Source of the DNA: Candidatus Cloacimonadota bacterium | GTDB taxonomy: Bacteria > Cloacimonadota > Cloacimonadia > Cloacimonadales > TCS61 | Length of the DNA: 5,709 nucleotides | Assembly (NCBI GenBank): GCA_016931665.1 | Contig: JAFGEH010000225.1 | Span: 1-5,709 of the forward strand | Reading direction: 5' to 3' | Shown: one piece after another, positions 1 through 5,653 of the stretch | How the letters are laid out: each line of letters begins with the position of its first letter | Numbering within the stretch: the stretch's first letter is position 1 | Notes under the pieces: generated by a model | The model's input: the letters and a program-made list of their open reading frames with translations, nothing else | Told to the model about the DNA's origin: nothing | Database searches by the model: none | Position numbers and translations under genes: made by a program

Positions 1-980
1 ATCCTTTCCGGTAAAGCATCTACAAATTCCATTTCAACCGTGAATCTGCCTCCACTCACTACCGTATAAACTTTGGTAACTTCCAGCTGATAAGTTTGGC
101 CAGAGAACTCAAAATCTCCGGGTAACCCTCTTACAATCCGGGAAATATAATATTCATCAATCTCGGCCCTGATTTTATAAGAATCCAGGATGTTGATCTG
201 GCCCAGACGTTCTCCTGCTGATTTGGATTCACCGATCTCGGCATTGATGAAGGCCAGTTCGCCAGCTACCGGAGCCCTGACATCGAGATTCTCCAGTCTT
301 TTCCTGACCAGATTGAGATTGTCCTGCATCCGGTTCACCGATTCCTCCAGCTGCTGTATCTGGATATTGCGGAAAAGAGAATCCTGCTTCTGACTTTCGA
401 TAACCAGCTCCATACGGTTGAACAGGTATTCGTAACTCTCTCTGGCATCACTGTATTCATCCTCGGATATATATTTCTTCTCATAAAGCGATTGCTTGTT
501 CAGATATTCCTTCTCCTGCATCCTTACCCGATATTCCAGTTCCAGGATCTGCTGCTTAAGGTCGAGTTTGTTCTGTTCCATCAACAGGCGGGTATTGCGC
601 AAATTATTCATCTGTTCAGCTAGGCTCGCTTCCCGGTTCATTATCTCCAGATGCAGGTTCGTATTGCTCAGTTGCAGAATAATATCGCCCTTATCCACCA
701 AGTTGCCTTCTTCCTGCAGAATCTCTTCTACCCGACCTCCCTCCATGGCATCCAGATACACCGTACTGATTGGTATAACAGTACCTGTGATGGATATATA
801 GTCATGAAAGCTATCCCTCACAACCTGCTCGATGGTCAGCCTCTCTCTCTGCACATTCAGTCTGGAACTCCTGTCGCCGAAGATCAGAGAATACAGCACC
901 AGAGCAATGATAATAACACCCAGTGCCATCCAGATTATACGTTTCGGTGTCCAGAGCTTCTTCTCTATAATTCGATCCAT
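1..980 (-). CDS. HlyD/MacA-family periplasmic adaptor (membrane fusion) protein, C-terminus cut by window edge
   Basis: Reading the minus strand from the ATG at 980 gives 326 codons open to the left edge with no stop, so the C-terminus is missing. The product begins MDRIIEKKLWTPKR. Next comes a single N-terminal membrane helix (about residues 15-34), then a short linker. The first half of a lipoyl/biotinyl-like domain follows (about 81-106, GGRVEEILQEEG...VDKGD). A long coiled-coil hairpin spans about 107-228, rich in E, Q, L, K and R. The second lipoyl half is about 229-262 (VRAPVAGEL...GERLGQI), and the beta-barrel starts near 268. This order is the classic adaptor that bridges an inner-membrane ABC or RND pump to a TolC-type outer-membrane channel. 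An AAGGAAGG Shine-Dalgarno lies about 6 nt upstream. The pump and channel genes are probably further left, outside the window. The divergently placed two-component pair is the likely regulator (inference). The substrate cannot be read from the adaptor. Confidence 0.9.
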   Translation of the reverse strand, partial: MDRIIEKKLWTPKRIIWMALGVIIIALVLYSLIFGDRSSRLNVQRERLTIEQVVRDSFHDYISITGTVIPISTVYLDAMEGGRVEEILQEEGNLVDKGDIILQLSNTNLHLEIMNREASLAEQMNNLRNTRLLMEQNKLDLKQQILELEYRVRMQEKEYLNKQSLYEKKYISEDEYSDARESYEYLFNRMELVIESQKQDSLFRNIQIQQLEESVNRMQDNLNLVRKRLENLDVRAPVAGELAFINAEIGESKSAGERLGQINILDSYKIRAEIDEYYISRIVRGLPGDFEFSGQTYQLEVTKVYTVVSGGRFTVEMEFVDALPER

Positions 981-1018
981 CTGCTACCTTCCTTATCTTT
1001 CCTCACAATTTATCCATT

Positions 1019-1034
1019 CGCATTTTCCATACCA
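1019..1034 (-). promoter_or_regulatory. Candidate sigma-54 (-24/-12) promoter of the adaptor operon
   Basis: On the minus strand TGGTATGGAAAATGCG has the GG and GC dinucleotides at the N10 spacing required by sigma-54. It differs from the consensus TGGCAC-N5-TTGCW at four specified bases. The start site would be near 1009, about 29 nt before the adaptor ATG and just ahead of its Shine-Dalgarno. The dyad cluster at 1091-1126 would then sit roughly 80-120 bp upstream, the usual place for NtrC-type activator sites. The divergent gene encodes exactly such an activator. The match itself is only moderate and it overlaps the sigma-70-like candidate by one base. Confidence 0.35.
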
Positions 1035-1063
1035 CTATACCTAATTCACTAATTTTCTGGCAA
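1034..1063 (-). promoter_or_regulatory. Candidate sigma-70-like promoter of the adaptor operon
   Basis: On the minus strand, TTGCCA (1063-1058) and TATAGT (1039-1034) each match five of six consensus bases, with an 18-bp spacer. Transcription would start near 1027, giving a leader of about 47 nt before the ATG at 980. The dyad CTAATT-N7-AATTAG (1049-1067) overlaps the -35 and could be an operator. By base match this is stronger than the overlapping sigma-54 candidate. If the organism is Bacteroidota-like, with a divergent housekeeping sigma factor, the consensus may not apply. Confidence 0.4.
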
Positions 1064-1090
1064 TTAGAAATTTCGGATTCTCTCCCCTGC

Positions 1091-1126
1091 GTTCGTTTTT
1101 GCGACAGCAATTGTTCGAATGCGAAC
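1091..1126. promoter_or_regulatory. Tandem GTTCG/CGAAC dyads, candidate activator binding sites
   Basis: GTTCG-AATG-CGAAC (1113-1126) is an inverted repeat with perfect 5-bp arms. A related, weaker element, GTTCG-N6-CGAC (1091-1105), lies to its left. The two GTTCG half-sites start exactly 22 bp apart, about two helical turns, so bound dimers would face the same side. Tandem dyads far upstream of a promoter are typical enhancer sites for Fis-HTH sigma-54 activators. The assignment to the neighbouring regulator is inferred from position alone. Confidence 0.45.
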
Positions 1127-1143
1127 GTTTATGGGGAAAGGTA

Positions 1144-1171
1144 TTGACTGAAATTTTAAGATTCCTAGATA
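1144..1171 (+). promoter_or_regulatory. Weak candidate promoter of the two-component operon
   Basis: TTGACT (1144-1149) is a five-of-six -35 match. A poor -10, TAGATA (1166-1171), follows after 16 bp; the rest of the stretch is AT-rich. A start near 1178 would give a leader of about 45 nt. No GG-N10-GC sigma-54 element was found on this strand between 981 and 1223, so sigma-54 autoregulation is not supported. Confidence 0.3.
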
Positions 1172-1223
1172 TGTAACCTGTTCTCACTTCCTGGTTGGAA
1201 AATTTCGGCTGAAAGGAGTCAAG

Positions 1224-2600
1224 ATGAGCCAGAAAGAAGGAATTATTCTTGCCGTTGATGATAACGAAGATATCCTTACCGCTCTCAGGTTACTGGTAAA
1301 ACAGCATGTTCAGACCATTCATACCATATCTGATCCGGAGCGGATACCGAATCTGATGAGCGAATTCAACTTTGATGTTATTTTACTGGATATGAATTTT
1401 TCCATGGATGTCATCAGCGGTCAGGAAGGTTTTCACTGGTTACGCAAGATACTGGAAATAGATCCTAATGCCGTGGTGATCTTTATCACTGCTTACGGTG
1501 ATGTGGAAAAGGCGGTGAAAGCGGTGAAGGCTGGTGCCATGGATTTCGTGATCAAACCCTGGCAGAATGAAAAGCTGTTGGCAACAATATCTTCCGGCAT
1601 CCGTCTGCGTAAATCCCGGACGGAAACAGCCAACCTCAAGATGAAGCAGAGGGAACTGAGTGCTACTCTCGACCAGCCTTTTCACGAATTCATAGGCAAT
1701 TCCACTCCGATGCAGAATGTTTTATCTCTGATCCAGAAAGTAGCCCAGACCGATGCCAGCGTTTTGATCCTGGGTGAGAACGGTACGGGCAAGGAACTGG
1801 TGGCCCGGGCACTGCACCGCAATTCTTCCCGGGCTGATGACGTTTTTATCAGTGTCGATCTGGGAGCACTCAGCGAAACTTTGTTCGAAAGCGAACTTTT
1901 CGGTCATGTTAAAGGTGCCTTCACCGATGCTAAAAAAGACCGTCCGGGGCGGCTGGAAATAGCTTCCGGCGGCACCCTGTTCCTGGATGAGATCGGTAAT
2001 CTTTCTCTGCCGCTGCAGGCCAAACTGCTCACCAGCCTGGAAAAGAGGGAGGTGATCAGAGTGGGTTCCAACCGGCCCCAGCCCATAGATATCCGTCTGA
2101 TCTGCGCCACCAATATGCCAATTCATAAAATGGCCAAAGAAAACAGGTTCCGGCAGGACCTACTCTACCGCATCAACACTGTCGAGATCTTCCTGCCGCC
2201 TTTGCGGGAAAGACCGGAGGATATCAAACCCCTGGCGGAATTTTTCCTGGAGAACTTCAGCAAGAAATATAAAAAGGATATTAAAGGTATCTCCCTGGAA
2301 GCCCTGCGCAAAATGGAAAATTACAGCTGGCCCGGCAATGTGCGGGAATTACAACACGCCGTGGAAAGAACTGTGATCATGAGTGATAACAAAATCCTGC
2401 AGCCGGAAGATTTTCTGCTCTGTACATCCGATGTAAAAACCGAAGATTTTGAATTTGATAACCTTAACCTGGAAGAAGTGGAACTGAATATCATCCGGAA
2501 GGTCCTCAACAAGCATCGCGGCAATATAACGCAGGCTGCACGGGAACTCGGACTAACCCGCACTTCCCTCTATCGCCGTCTGGAAAAATATGGTCTATAA
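1224..2600 (+). CDS. Sigma-54-dependent response regulator, NtrC/AtoC family
   Basis: The 458-residue product has the full NtrC layout. The receiver domain (about 6-125) has acidic residues D12-D13, phosphoacceptor D56 (in VILLDM), T89 and K111-P112. A linker follows, then an AAA+ domain from about 155 to 395: Walker A GENGTGKE (184-191), L1 loop GAFTDA (231-236), Walker B GGTLFLDEIG (249-258), arginine-rich RFRQDLLYRI (308-317) and sensor II WPGNVREL (369-376). A Fis-type HTH closes the protein (about 415-458, GNITQAARELGL). Phosphorylated proteins of this family oligomerise on upstream sites and use ATP to open sigma-54 promoters. The ATG is preceded by AAGGAG with a 5-nt spacer. The stop overlaps the start of the kinase gene, its obvious partner. 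The L1 loop carries D in place of the last G of GAFTGA. The likely target is the divergent pump operon (inference). Confidence 0.95.
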   Translation: MSQKEGIILAVDDNEDILTALRLLVKQHVQTIHTISDPERIPNLMSEFNFDVILLDMNFSMDVISGQEGFHWLRKILEIDPNAVVIFITAYGDVEKAVKAVKAGAMDFVIKPWQNEKLLATISSGIRLRKSRTETANLKMKQRELSATLDQPFHEFIGNSTPMQNVLSLIQKVAQTDASVLILGENGTGKELVARALHRNSSRADDVFISVDLGALSETLFESELFGHVKGAFTDAKKDRPGRLEIASGGTLFLDEIGNLSLPLQAKLLTSLEKREVIRVGSNRPQPIDIRLICATNMPIHKMAKENRFRQDLLYRINTVEIFLPPLRERPEDIKPLAEFFLENFSKKYKKDIKGISLEALRKMENYSWPGNVRELQHAVERTVIMSDNKILQPEDFLLCTSDVKTEDFEFDNLNLEEVELNIIRKVLNKHRGNITQAARELGLTRTSLYRRLEKYGL

Positions 2601-3945
2601 AAATTACCGGTTCCGGCTGCTGCTCAGAATCTCCTTTCTGATCCTGACCATCTGCCTGCTCTTTTACTTCCTGTTCAATCACATGTTCAATATCACACCT
2701 GTTCTGATCGGAATTGTTATTATCCTGCAGATCATCGCCCTGATTCATTTTCTGGAAAGCACCAACCGCTATCTCACCCATTTCCTGGAGTCGATCCGGT
2801 ATTCGGATTTTACCCGCTCCTTTCAGATTCAGGGACTGGGTAAAGCCTATGACGGCCTGAAAGAAGCCTTTAACTGCGTAATTCAGGATTTTCAGAAGAT
2901 CAGGGCCGAGAAGGAAGCCAGTCATCATTACCTGCAGAATGTCATTCAGCACATCGGCACCGGGCTTATCGCTTATAATGCCAGCGGAGAAGTGGTGATG
3001 ATCAATAATGCTGCCAAACGTCTCTTCCAGGTCTATAACCTGAAAAATATCTCCGCTCTCGAAAAGATCAGCCCGGAGCTGGTCCATGTCCTGCGCAACA
3101 GTCCTTCCGGCAGTAAGACCCTGCTCAAGGTCCAGCTGGAAGATGAGTTATATCAGTTGATGATCATGACCAAGGAATTCCGGGTGGAAGGATTATCATA
3201 CTATCTGGTCTCACTGCAGAATATCCAGACCGAACTGGAAACCCAGGAACTGGAAGCCTGGCAGAAACTTATCCGCGTACTAACGCATGAGATCATGAAT
3301 TCCATAACGCCTATCTCTTCTCTGTCTGCCACGGTCAAAGACCTTCTGAATGATATCAATACCAGCGATCAGGTACCGCAGGAAATCGATGACGAAACGG
3401 TGATCGATATCCAGAATGCCCTTAAAACCATTCATAAACGCAGTGAAGGCCTTATCCATTTCGTGGAAACTTATCGCAATCTTACCAGGATACCCAATCC
3501 CGACTTTAAAATCTTCCCGGTAAAGCAGATCTTTGAAAACATCAATAAACTGATGACCGAGCCCCTGCAGAACAGCGTTATAAACTTTGAGATGGAAATT
3601 GAGCCCCAATCGCTGGAATTAACGGCAGATGATCAGCTCATCGAACAGATCATCATCAATCTGCTCAAGAATTCCATCCAGGCCCTGGAAAACCGTACCG
3701 GTGGCAGAATAACTCTCAAGGCATTCATCGGATTGCGCAGCCGGGCTATCATTCAGGTCATCGATAATGGACCGGGTATTCTGCCGGATGTGATTGATAA
3801 GATCTTCATACCTTTTTTCACAACCAAAAAAAGCGGTTCCGGTATTGGACTCAGTCTTTCCCGGCAGATCATGCGTCTGCACGGTGGTACTATCACCGTC
3901 AGTTCCAAGGTGGAAGAAGAAACTGTCTTTTCTCTGCGATTTTAA
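2590..3945 (+). CDS. Membrane-bound PAS sensor histidine kinase (NtrY/NtrB-like)
   Basis: The 451-residue product carries two adjacent N-terminal membrane helices (about 9-31 and 36-54) joined by only a few residues, so there is practically no periplasmic domain. Next comes a HAMP-like/linker helix region (about 57-112) and a PAS-like domain (about 112-215, including GTGLIAYNASGEVVMINNAA). The DHp helix holds the phosphorylated histidine H233 in LTHEIMNSITPISS. The catalytic domain has an N box (INLLKNSIQAL, N361), G1 DNGPGI (392-397), F box FIPFFTTK (406-413) and G2 GSGIGLSLS (416-424). All catalytic motifs are intact. The start codon lies inside the last codons of the response regulator (11-nt overlap, different frame) with only a weak GGAA-type ribosome site, suggesting translational coupling. 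It should phosphorylate D56 of the upstream regulator. The signal is unknown, but the topology points to an intramembrane or cytoplasmic cue. Confidence 0.93.
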   Translation: MVYKNYRFRLLLRISFLILTICLLFYFLFNHMFNITPVLIGIVIILQIIALIHFLESTNRYLTHFLESIRYSDFTRSFQIQGLGKAYDGLKEAFNCVIQDFQKIRAEKEASHHYLQNVIQHIGTGLIAYNASGEVVMINNAAKRLFQVYNLKNISALEKISPELVHVLRNSPSGSKTLLKVQLEDELYQLMIMTKEFRVEGLSYYLVSLQNIQTELETQELEAWQKLIRVLTHEIMNSITPISSLSATVKDLLNDINTSDQVPQEIDDETVIDIQNALKTIHKRSEGLIHFVETYRNLTRIPNPDFKIFPVKQIFENINKLMTEPLQNSVINFEMEIEPQSLELTADDQLIEQIIINLLKNSIQALENRTGGRITLKAFIGLRSRAIIQVIDNGPGILPDVIDKIFIPFFTTKKSGSGIGLSLSRQIMRLHGGTITVSSKVEEETVFSLRF

Positions 3946-3949
3946 TCGC

Positions 3950-5170
3950 TCAGCAACTGCTCCCTGCCACAAACCCTGTTGTCCAAGCTATCTGCAGGTT
4001 AAAACCACCCGTCAGACCATCCAGATCCAGAACTTCGCCAGCGAAGTATAATCCCGGGATCAGGCGGGACCCCATGGTCTGCGGATCCACTTCCTGAACA
4101 TCCACACCTCCGGCAGTGATAACAGCTTTACTAAAGGGTCCATGCCCTGTCAGCTCAACCGGTAATGATTTCAGCAGTTCCACCAGGCGTTTCCTCGCTT
4201 TAATTTTCAGATCAATTACCCGGGTGCCCGGCTTGATATTGCTCAATTGTGGAAATATGCCGGCAAGGGCAGCCGGCAGCAGTTTGCGCAGCAGATCCGC
4301 CGTTATCAGTCCTGGTTTTCTTTCCACTTCCCGTTCTATCCGGTTCTGCAACTGTTCCGGGGACAAAGCTGGTTTCAGGTCAATCAACAGCCGGCATCCC
4401 TGCACACTATCGAGCTGTGAACTGGCGGTGAGCAATAACGCTCCGCCTGCCATACCCTGATCCAGTTCGATTTCGCCGAAACCGGAAAACAGCTTGCGGC
4501 CGCTTTTACTGATAATCTCAACCCCGCAGTTTTTCAACAGCAGTCTGTTCATTACCTTAATCCAGGCAGTTGAAGTTACCAGCGGTACCAGAGCTGGACG
4601 GGTTGGCACGATGCGGTGTCCCAGGGCGGCTGCCCAGCGGTAGCCATCGCCGGTGGAACCTGTAGCGGGATAACTCATTCCTCCTGTAGCAATGATCAGA
4701 CGGGAAGAATGATATAAGCTGCTGGTGGTTTTAATCTGGAATATTCCCCGCTCATGACTGACCTGGATCACCCGTTCAGAACGGAAATCAACCCCGGCTT
4801 TGTCTGCAATATTCAATAATACATCCAACACATCCCGAGCCTGGTCACTGGCGGGGAATACCCGGTTTCCTCTTTCCGTTTTGGTGGGTAGACCGAGGCT
4901 GGCGAAAAAGGCGATAGTATCGGAACTGCCGAACTGATACAGGGCATTGATCAGGAATTTTCCATTATGCAGGATATTACTGATCATAAGGTCATTGTCG
5001 CAGGCATTCGTCAGGTTGCAGCGCCCCTTACCGGTAAGCAGCAATTTGCGGCCGGGAAGCCGGTTGCCGTCCAGCATTATGACCCGATAACCCCTCTGAG
5101 CCGCGGTGATGGCAGCTGTCAGGCCTGCTGGTCCTGCTCCGACCACCAGAACGGAAGTTCCTCTATCCAA
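3950..5170 (-). CDS. NAD(P)/FAD-dependent oxidoreductase, HI0933/YhiN family
   Basis: The 406-residue product is of normal family length. An N-terminal Rossmann dinucleotide motif VVGAGPAG (9-16) is followed by the family signature PGRKLLLTGKGRCNLTN (39-55). Further along are ATGGMSYPATGSTGDGY (161-177) and a C-terminal FAD-contact block, GLYFAGEVLDLDGLTGGFN (373-391). The family is a group of flavoproteins of largely unresolved substrate; I assign no reaction. The central segment GEIELDQGMAGGALLL (232-247) departs from the usual FTHxGxSGP-like motif of relatives. The start is TTG at 5170, 4 nt after the stop of the upstream small membrane-protein gene. The frame is open a little further back but has no ATG or GTG there, and the ribosome site is poor (AAGAAAG about 10 nt upstream), so coupling to the upstream gene is likely. 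It is convergent with the kinase gene, 4 bp apart, leaving no room for a separate terminator. Confidence 0.92.
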   Translation of the reverse strand: MDRGTSVLVVGAGPAGLTAAITAAQRGYRVIMLDGNRLPGRKLLLTGKGRCNLTNACDNDLMISNILHNGKFLINALYQFGSSDTIAFFASLGLPTKTERGNRVFPASDQARDVLDVLLNIADKAGVDFRSERVIQVSHERGIFQIKTTSSLYHSSRLIIATGGMSYPATGSTGDGYRWAAALGHRIVPTRPALVPLVTSTAWIKVMNRLLLKNCGVEIISKSGRKLFSGFGEIELDQGMAGGALLLTASSQLDSVQGCRLLIDLKPALSPEQLQNRIEREVERKPGLITADLLRKLLPAALAGIFPQLSNIKPGTRVIDLKIKARKRLVELLKSLPVELTGHGPFSKAVITAGGVDVQEVDPQTMGSRLIPGLYFAGEVLDLDGLTGGFNLQIAWTTGFVAGSSC

Positions 5171-5174
5171 AATA

Positions 5175-5375
5175 TCAGGCTTTCTTGAAAAACATCACGT
5201 AGCAAGGCCTTAGTGCAAATATAATCAGAATCAGAATATACCAGACCAGTCGCAGATCAAGTAGAACAGGAAAAAGTTTAACCAGAATAATCCCGACCAG
5301 GATCCCTATGCCTTGGCATAATTTCAGATCAAAGATGGAAAACAGTTTCATACGTCGGTTAAAAAACGCAATCAT
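5175..5375 (-). CDS. Small two-helix membrane protein, unknown function
   Basis: The 66-residue product starts with a basic, amphipathic N-terminus (MIAFFNRRMKLFSIFDLK). Two hydrophobic helices follow (about 20-38 and 43-56). It ends in a short basic tail (RPCYVMFFKKA) that suggests the C-terminus stays in the cytoplasm. A very good Shine-Dalgarno, AGGGAGG (5387-5381), sits 5 nt before the ATG, which argues strongly that this short ORF is a real gene and fixes its start over the internal Met at residue 9. It is first in an operon with the HI0933-type flavoprotein gene, 4 bp downstream. The sequence style resembles short conserved membrane proteins of FCB bacteria, but I recognise no named family. 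A role linked to the flavoprotein or the membrane is only a guess from position. Confidence 0.8.
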   Translation of the reverse strand: MIAFFNRRMKLFSIFDLKLCQGIGILVGIILVKLFPVLLDLRLVWYILILIIFALRPCYVMFFKKA

Positions 5376-5514
5376 ATCGCCCTCCCTTCTTCCGGATAAA
5401 TATTTCCTGGTGAAATTCAGGCAAGTTTTTTCTTCCGGGGCATCTGACAGAAAATTATTGACCGTTTTCCCCCAGTTCGGAATATATGCGCCATATTGTT
5501 ATTAAGGATAAGGC
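5376..5514. other. Divergent intergenic region, membrane-protein operon versus leuS leader
   Basis: No gene is visible here. The stretch holds the AGGGAGG ribosome site of the minus-strand operon, a 9-bp direct repeat TTCTTCCGG (5387-5395 and 5430-5438, starts 43 bp apart) and promoter candidates for both directions. The minus-strand candidate is weak: TTGCCT (5424-5419), 16 bp, TATTTA (5402-5397). It would leave a leader of only about 15 nt. Confidence 0.6.
5458..5488 (+). promoter_or_regulatory. Candidate promoter of the leuS leader transcript
   Basis: TTGACC (5458-5463) followed by TATATG (5483-5488), with a long 19-bp spacer; AATATA at 5481-5486 gives a 17-bp spacer but a poorer -10. A start near 5495 would place the leader ORF's Shine-Dalgarno about 10 nt downstream and leave a transcript leader of about 175 nt before leuS. 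Confidence 0.35.
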
Positions 5515-5613
5515 ATGATTTACAGTCAATATACAGTCGAATTTCACAGAAGTGAAGTTTATTTCGCTTCCGATTTTAAACTTACTGCCGGCAGCCTTTT
5601 ACTCCCCTGGTAG
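5515..5613 (+). CDS. Candidate 32-residue leader peptide upstream of leuS, leucine-rich end
   Basis: From the ATG at 5515 there are 32 sense codons and a TAG. An AAGGA Shine-Dalgarno (5504-5508) lies 6 nt upstream, better than many sites in this window. The peptide begins MIYSQYTVEF and ends LTAGSLLLPW, so four of the last ten residues are Leu, three of them in a row (CTT TTA CTC, 5596-5604). The TAG (5611-5613) begins in the loop and runs into the arm of a perfect TCCCCT/AGGGGA hairpin. The ORF ends 55 nt before leuS and is not in frame with it. Clusters of the cognate codon near the end of a short ORF are the hallmark of leader peptides that sense charged tRNA by ribosome stalling; that function is inferred. 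A 32-codon open frame can easily arise by chance, so the case rests on ribosome site, position and Leu cluster together. Confidence 0.4.
   Translation: MIYSQYTVEFHRSEVYFASDFKLTAGSLLLPW
5521..5538. repeat. TACAGTC direct repeat with 11-bp period
   Basis: TACAGTC occurs at 5521-5527 and 5532-5538, separated by AATA. Seven-base repeats at an 11-bp period put both copies on one DNA face, as in OmpR/PhoB-type operators, although the bases do not match the Pho box. The repeat falls inside the leader ORF in two different reading frames, so coding does not explain it. Confidence 0.35.
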
Positions 5614-5617
5614 GGGA
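5543..5617 (+). other. Cluster of RNA dyads in the leuS leader
   Basis: The leader holds four short inverted repeats: TTCAC-AGAA-GTGAA (5543-5556), AAGTTTA-N15-TAAACTT (5555-5583), the palindrome CTGCCGGCAG (5585-5594) and TCCCCT-GGT-AGGGGA (5603-5617). The last has a perfect 6-bp, mostly G-C stem and follows the Leu codons directly. TGGTA (5608-5612) could alternatively pair with TACCA (5628-5632), which would exclude that hairpin. None is followed by a U run, so no intrinsic terminator is visible. Confidence 0.4.
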
Positions 5618-5653
5618 TAGCGAACTTTACCACAACTTATTAATAATCAATAA

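Larger units (their letters stand above)
981..1223. other. Divergent intergenic control region between the adaptor gene and the two-component operon
   Basis: This 243-bp gap has no convincing ORF. It must hold the promoters of both flanking transcription units. Visible in it are an AT-rich dyad (CTAATT-N7-AATTAG, 1049-1067), two minus-strand promoter candidates, a GTTCG/CGAAC dyad cluster (1091-1126) and one plus-strand promoter candidate, each listed separately. Confidence 0.8.

Noticed and set aside
496..1052. Plus-strand open frames over the adaptor gene
   Set aside because: The minus strand encodes a complete, well-ordered adaptor here. The plus-strand products are Ser/Arg/Cys-rich or featureless, as expected for antisense frames.
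1113..1126. GTTCG-AATG-CGAAC as a LexA/SOS box
   Set aside because: The Gram-positive box is GAAC-N4-GTTC, the opposite arm order, and the alphaproteobacterial one is a direct GTTC-N7-GTTC repeat. No SOS gene is adjacent.
2506..3087. 193-codon open frame on the minus strand across the regulator/kinase junction
   Set aside because: It lies antisense to two clearly coding genes with intact motifs. It has no recognisable domain and no independent support, so it is a coding shadow.
3881..3899. ACGGTG-N7-CACCGT dyad near the end of the kinase gene as a terminator
   Set aside because: It is inside coding sequence for the conserved tail of the kinase, has a short stem and no U run on either strand.
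5408..5423. TGG-N10-GC element as a sigma-54 promoter toward leuS
   Set aside because: Beyond the GG and GC pairs it matches almost nothing of the consensus, and it sits far from any start that would make sense.
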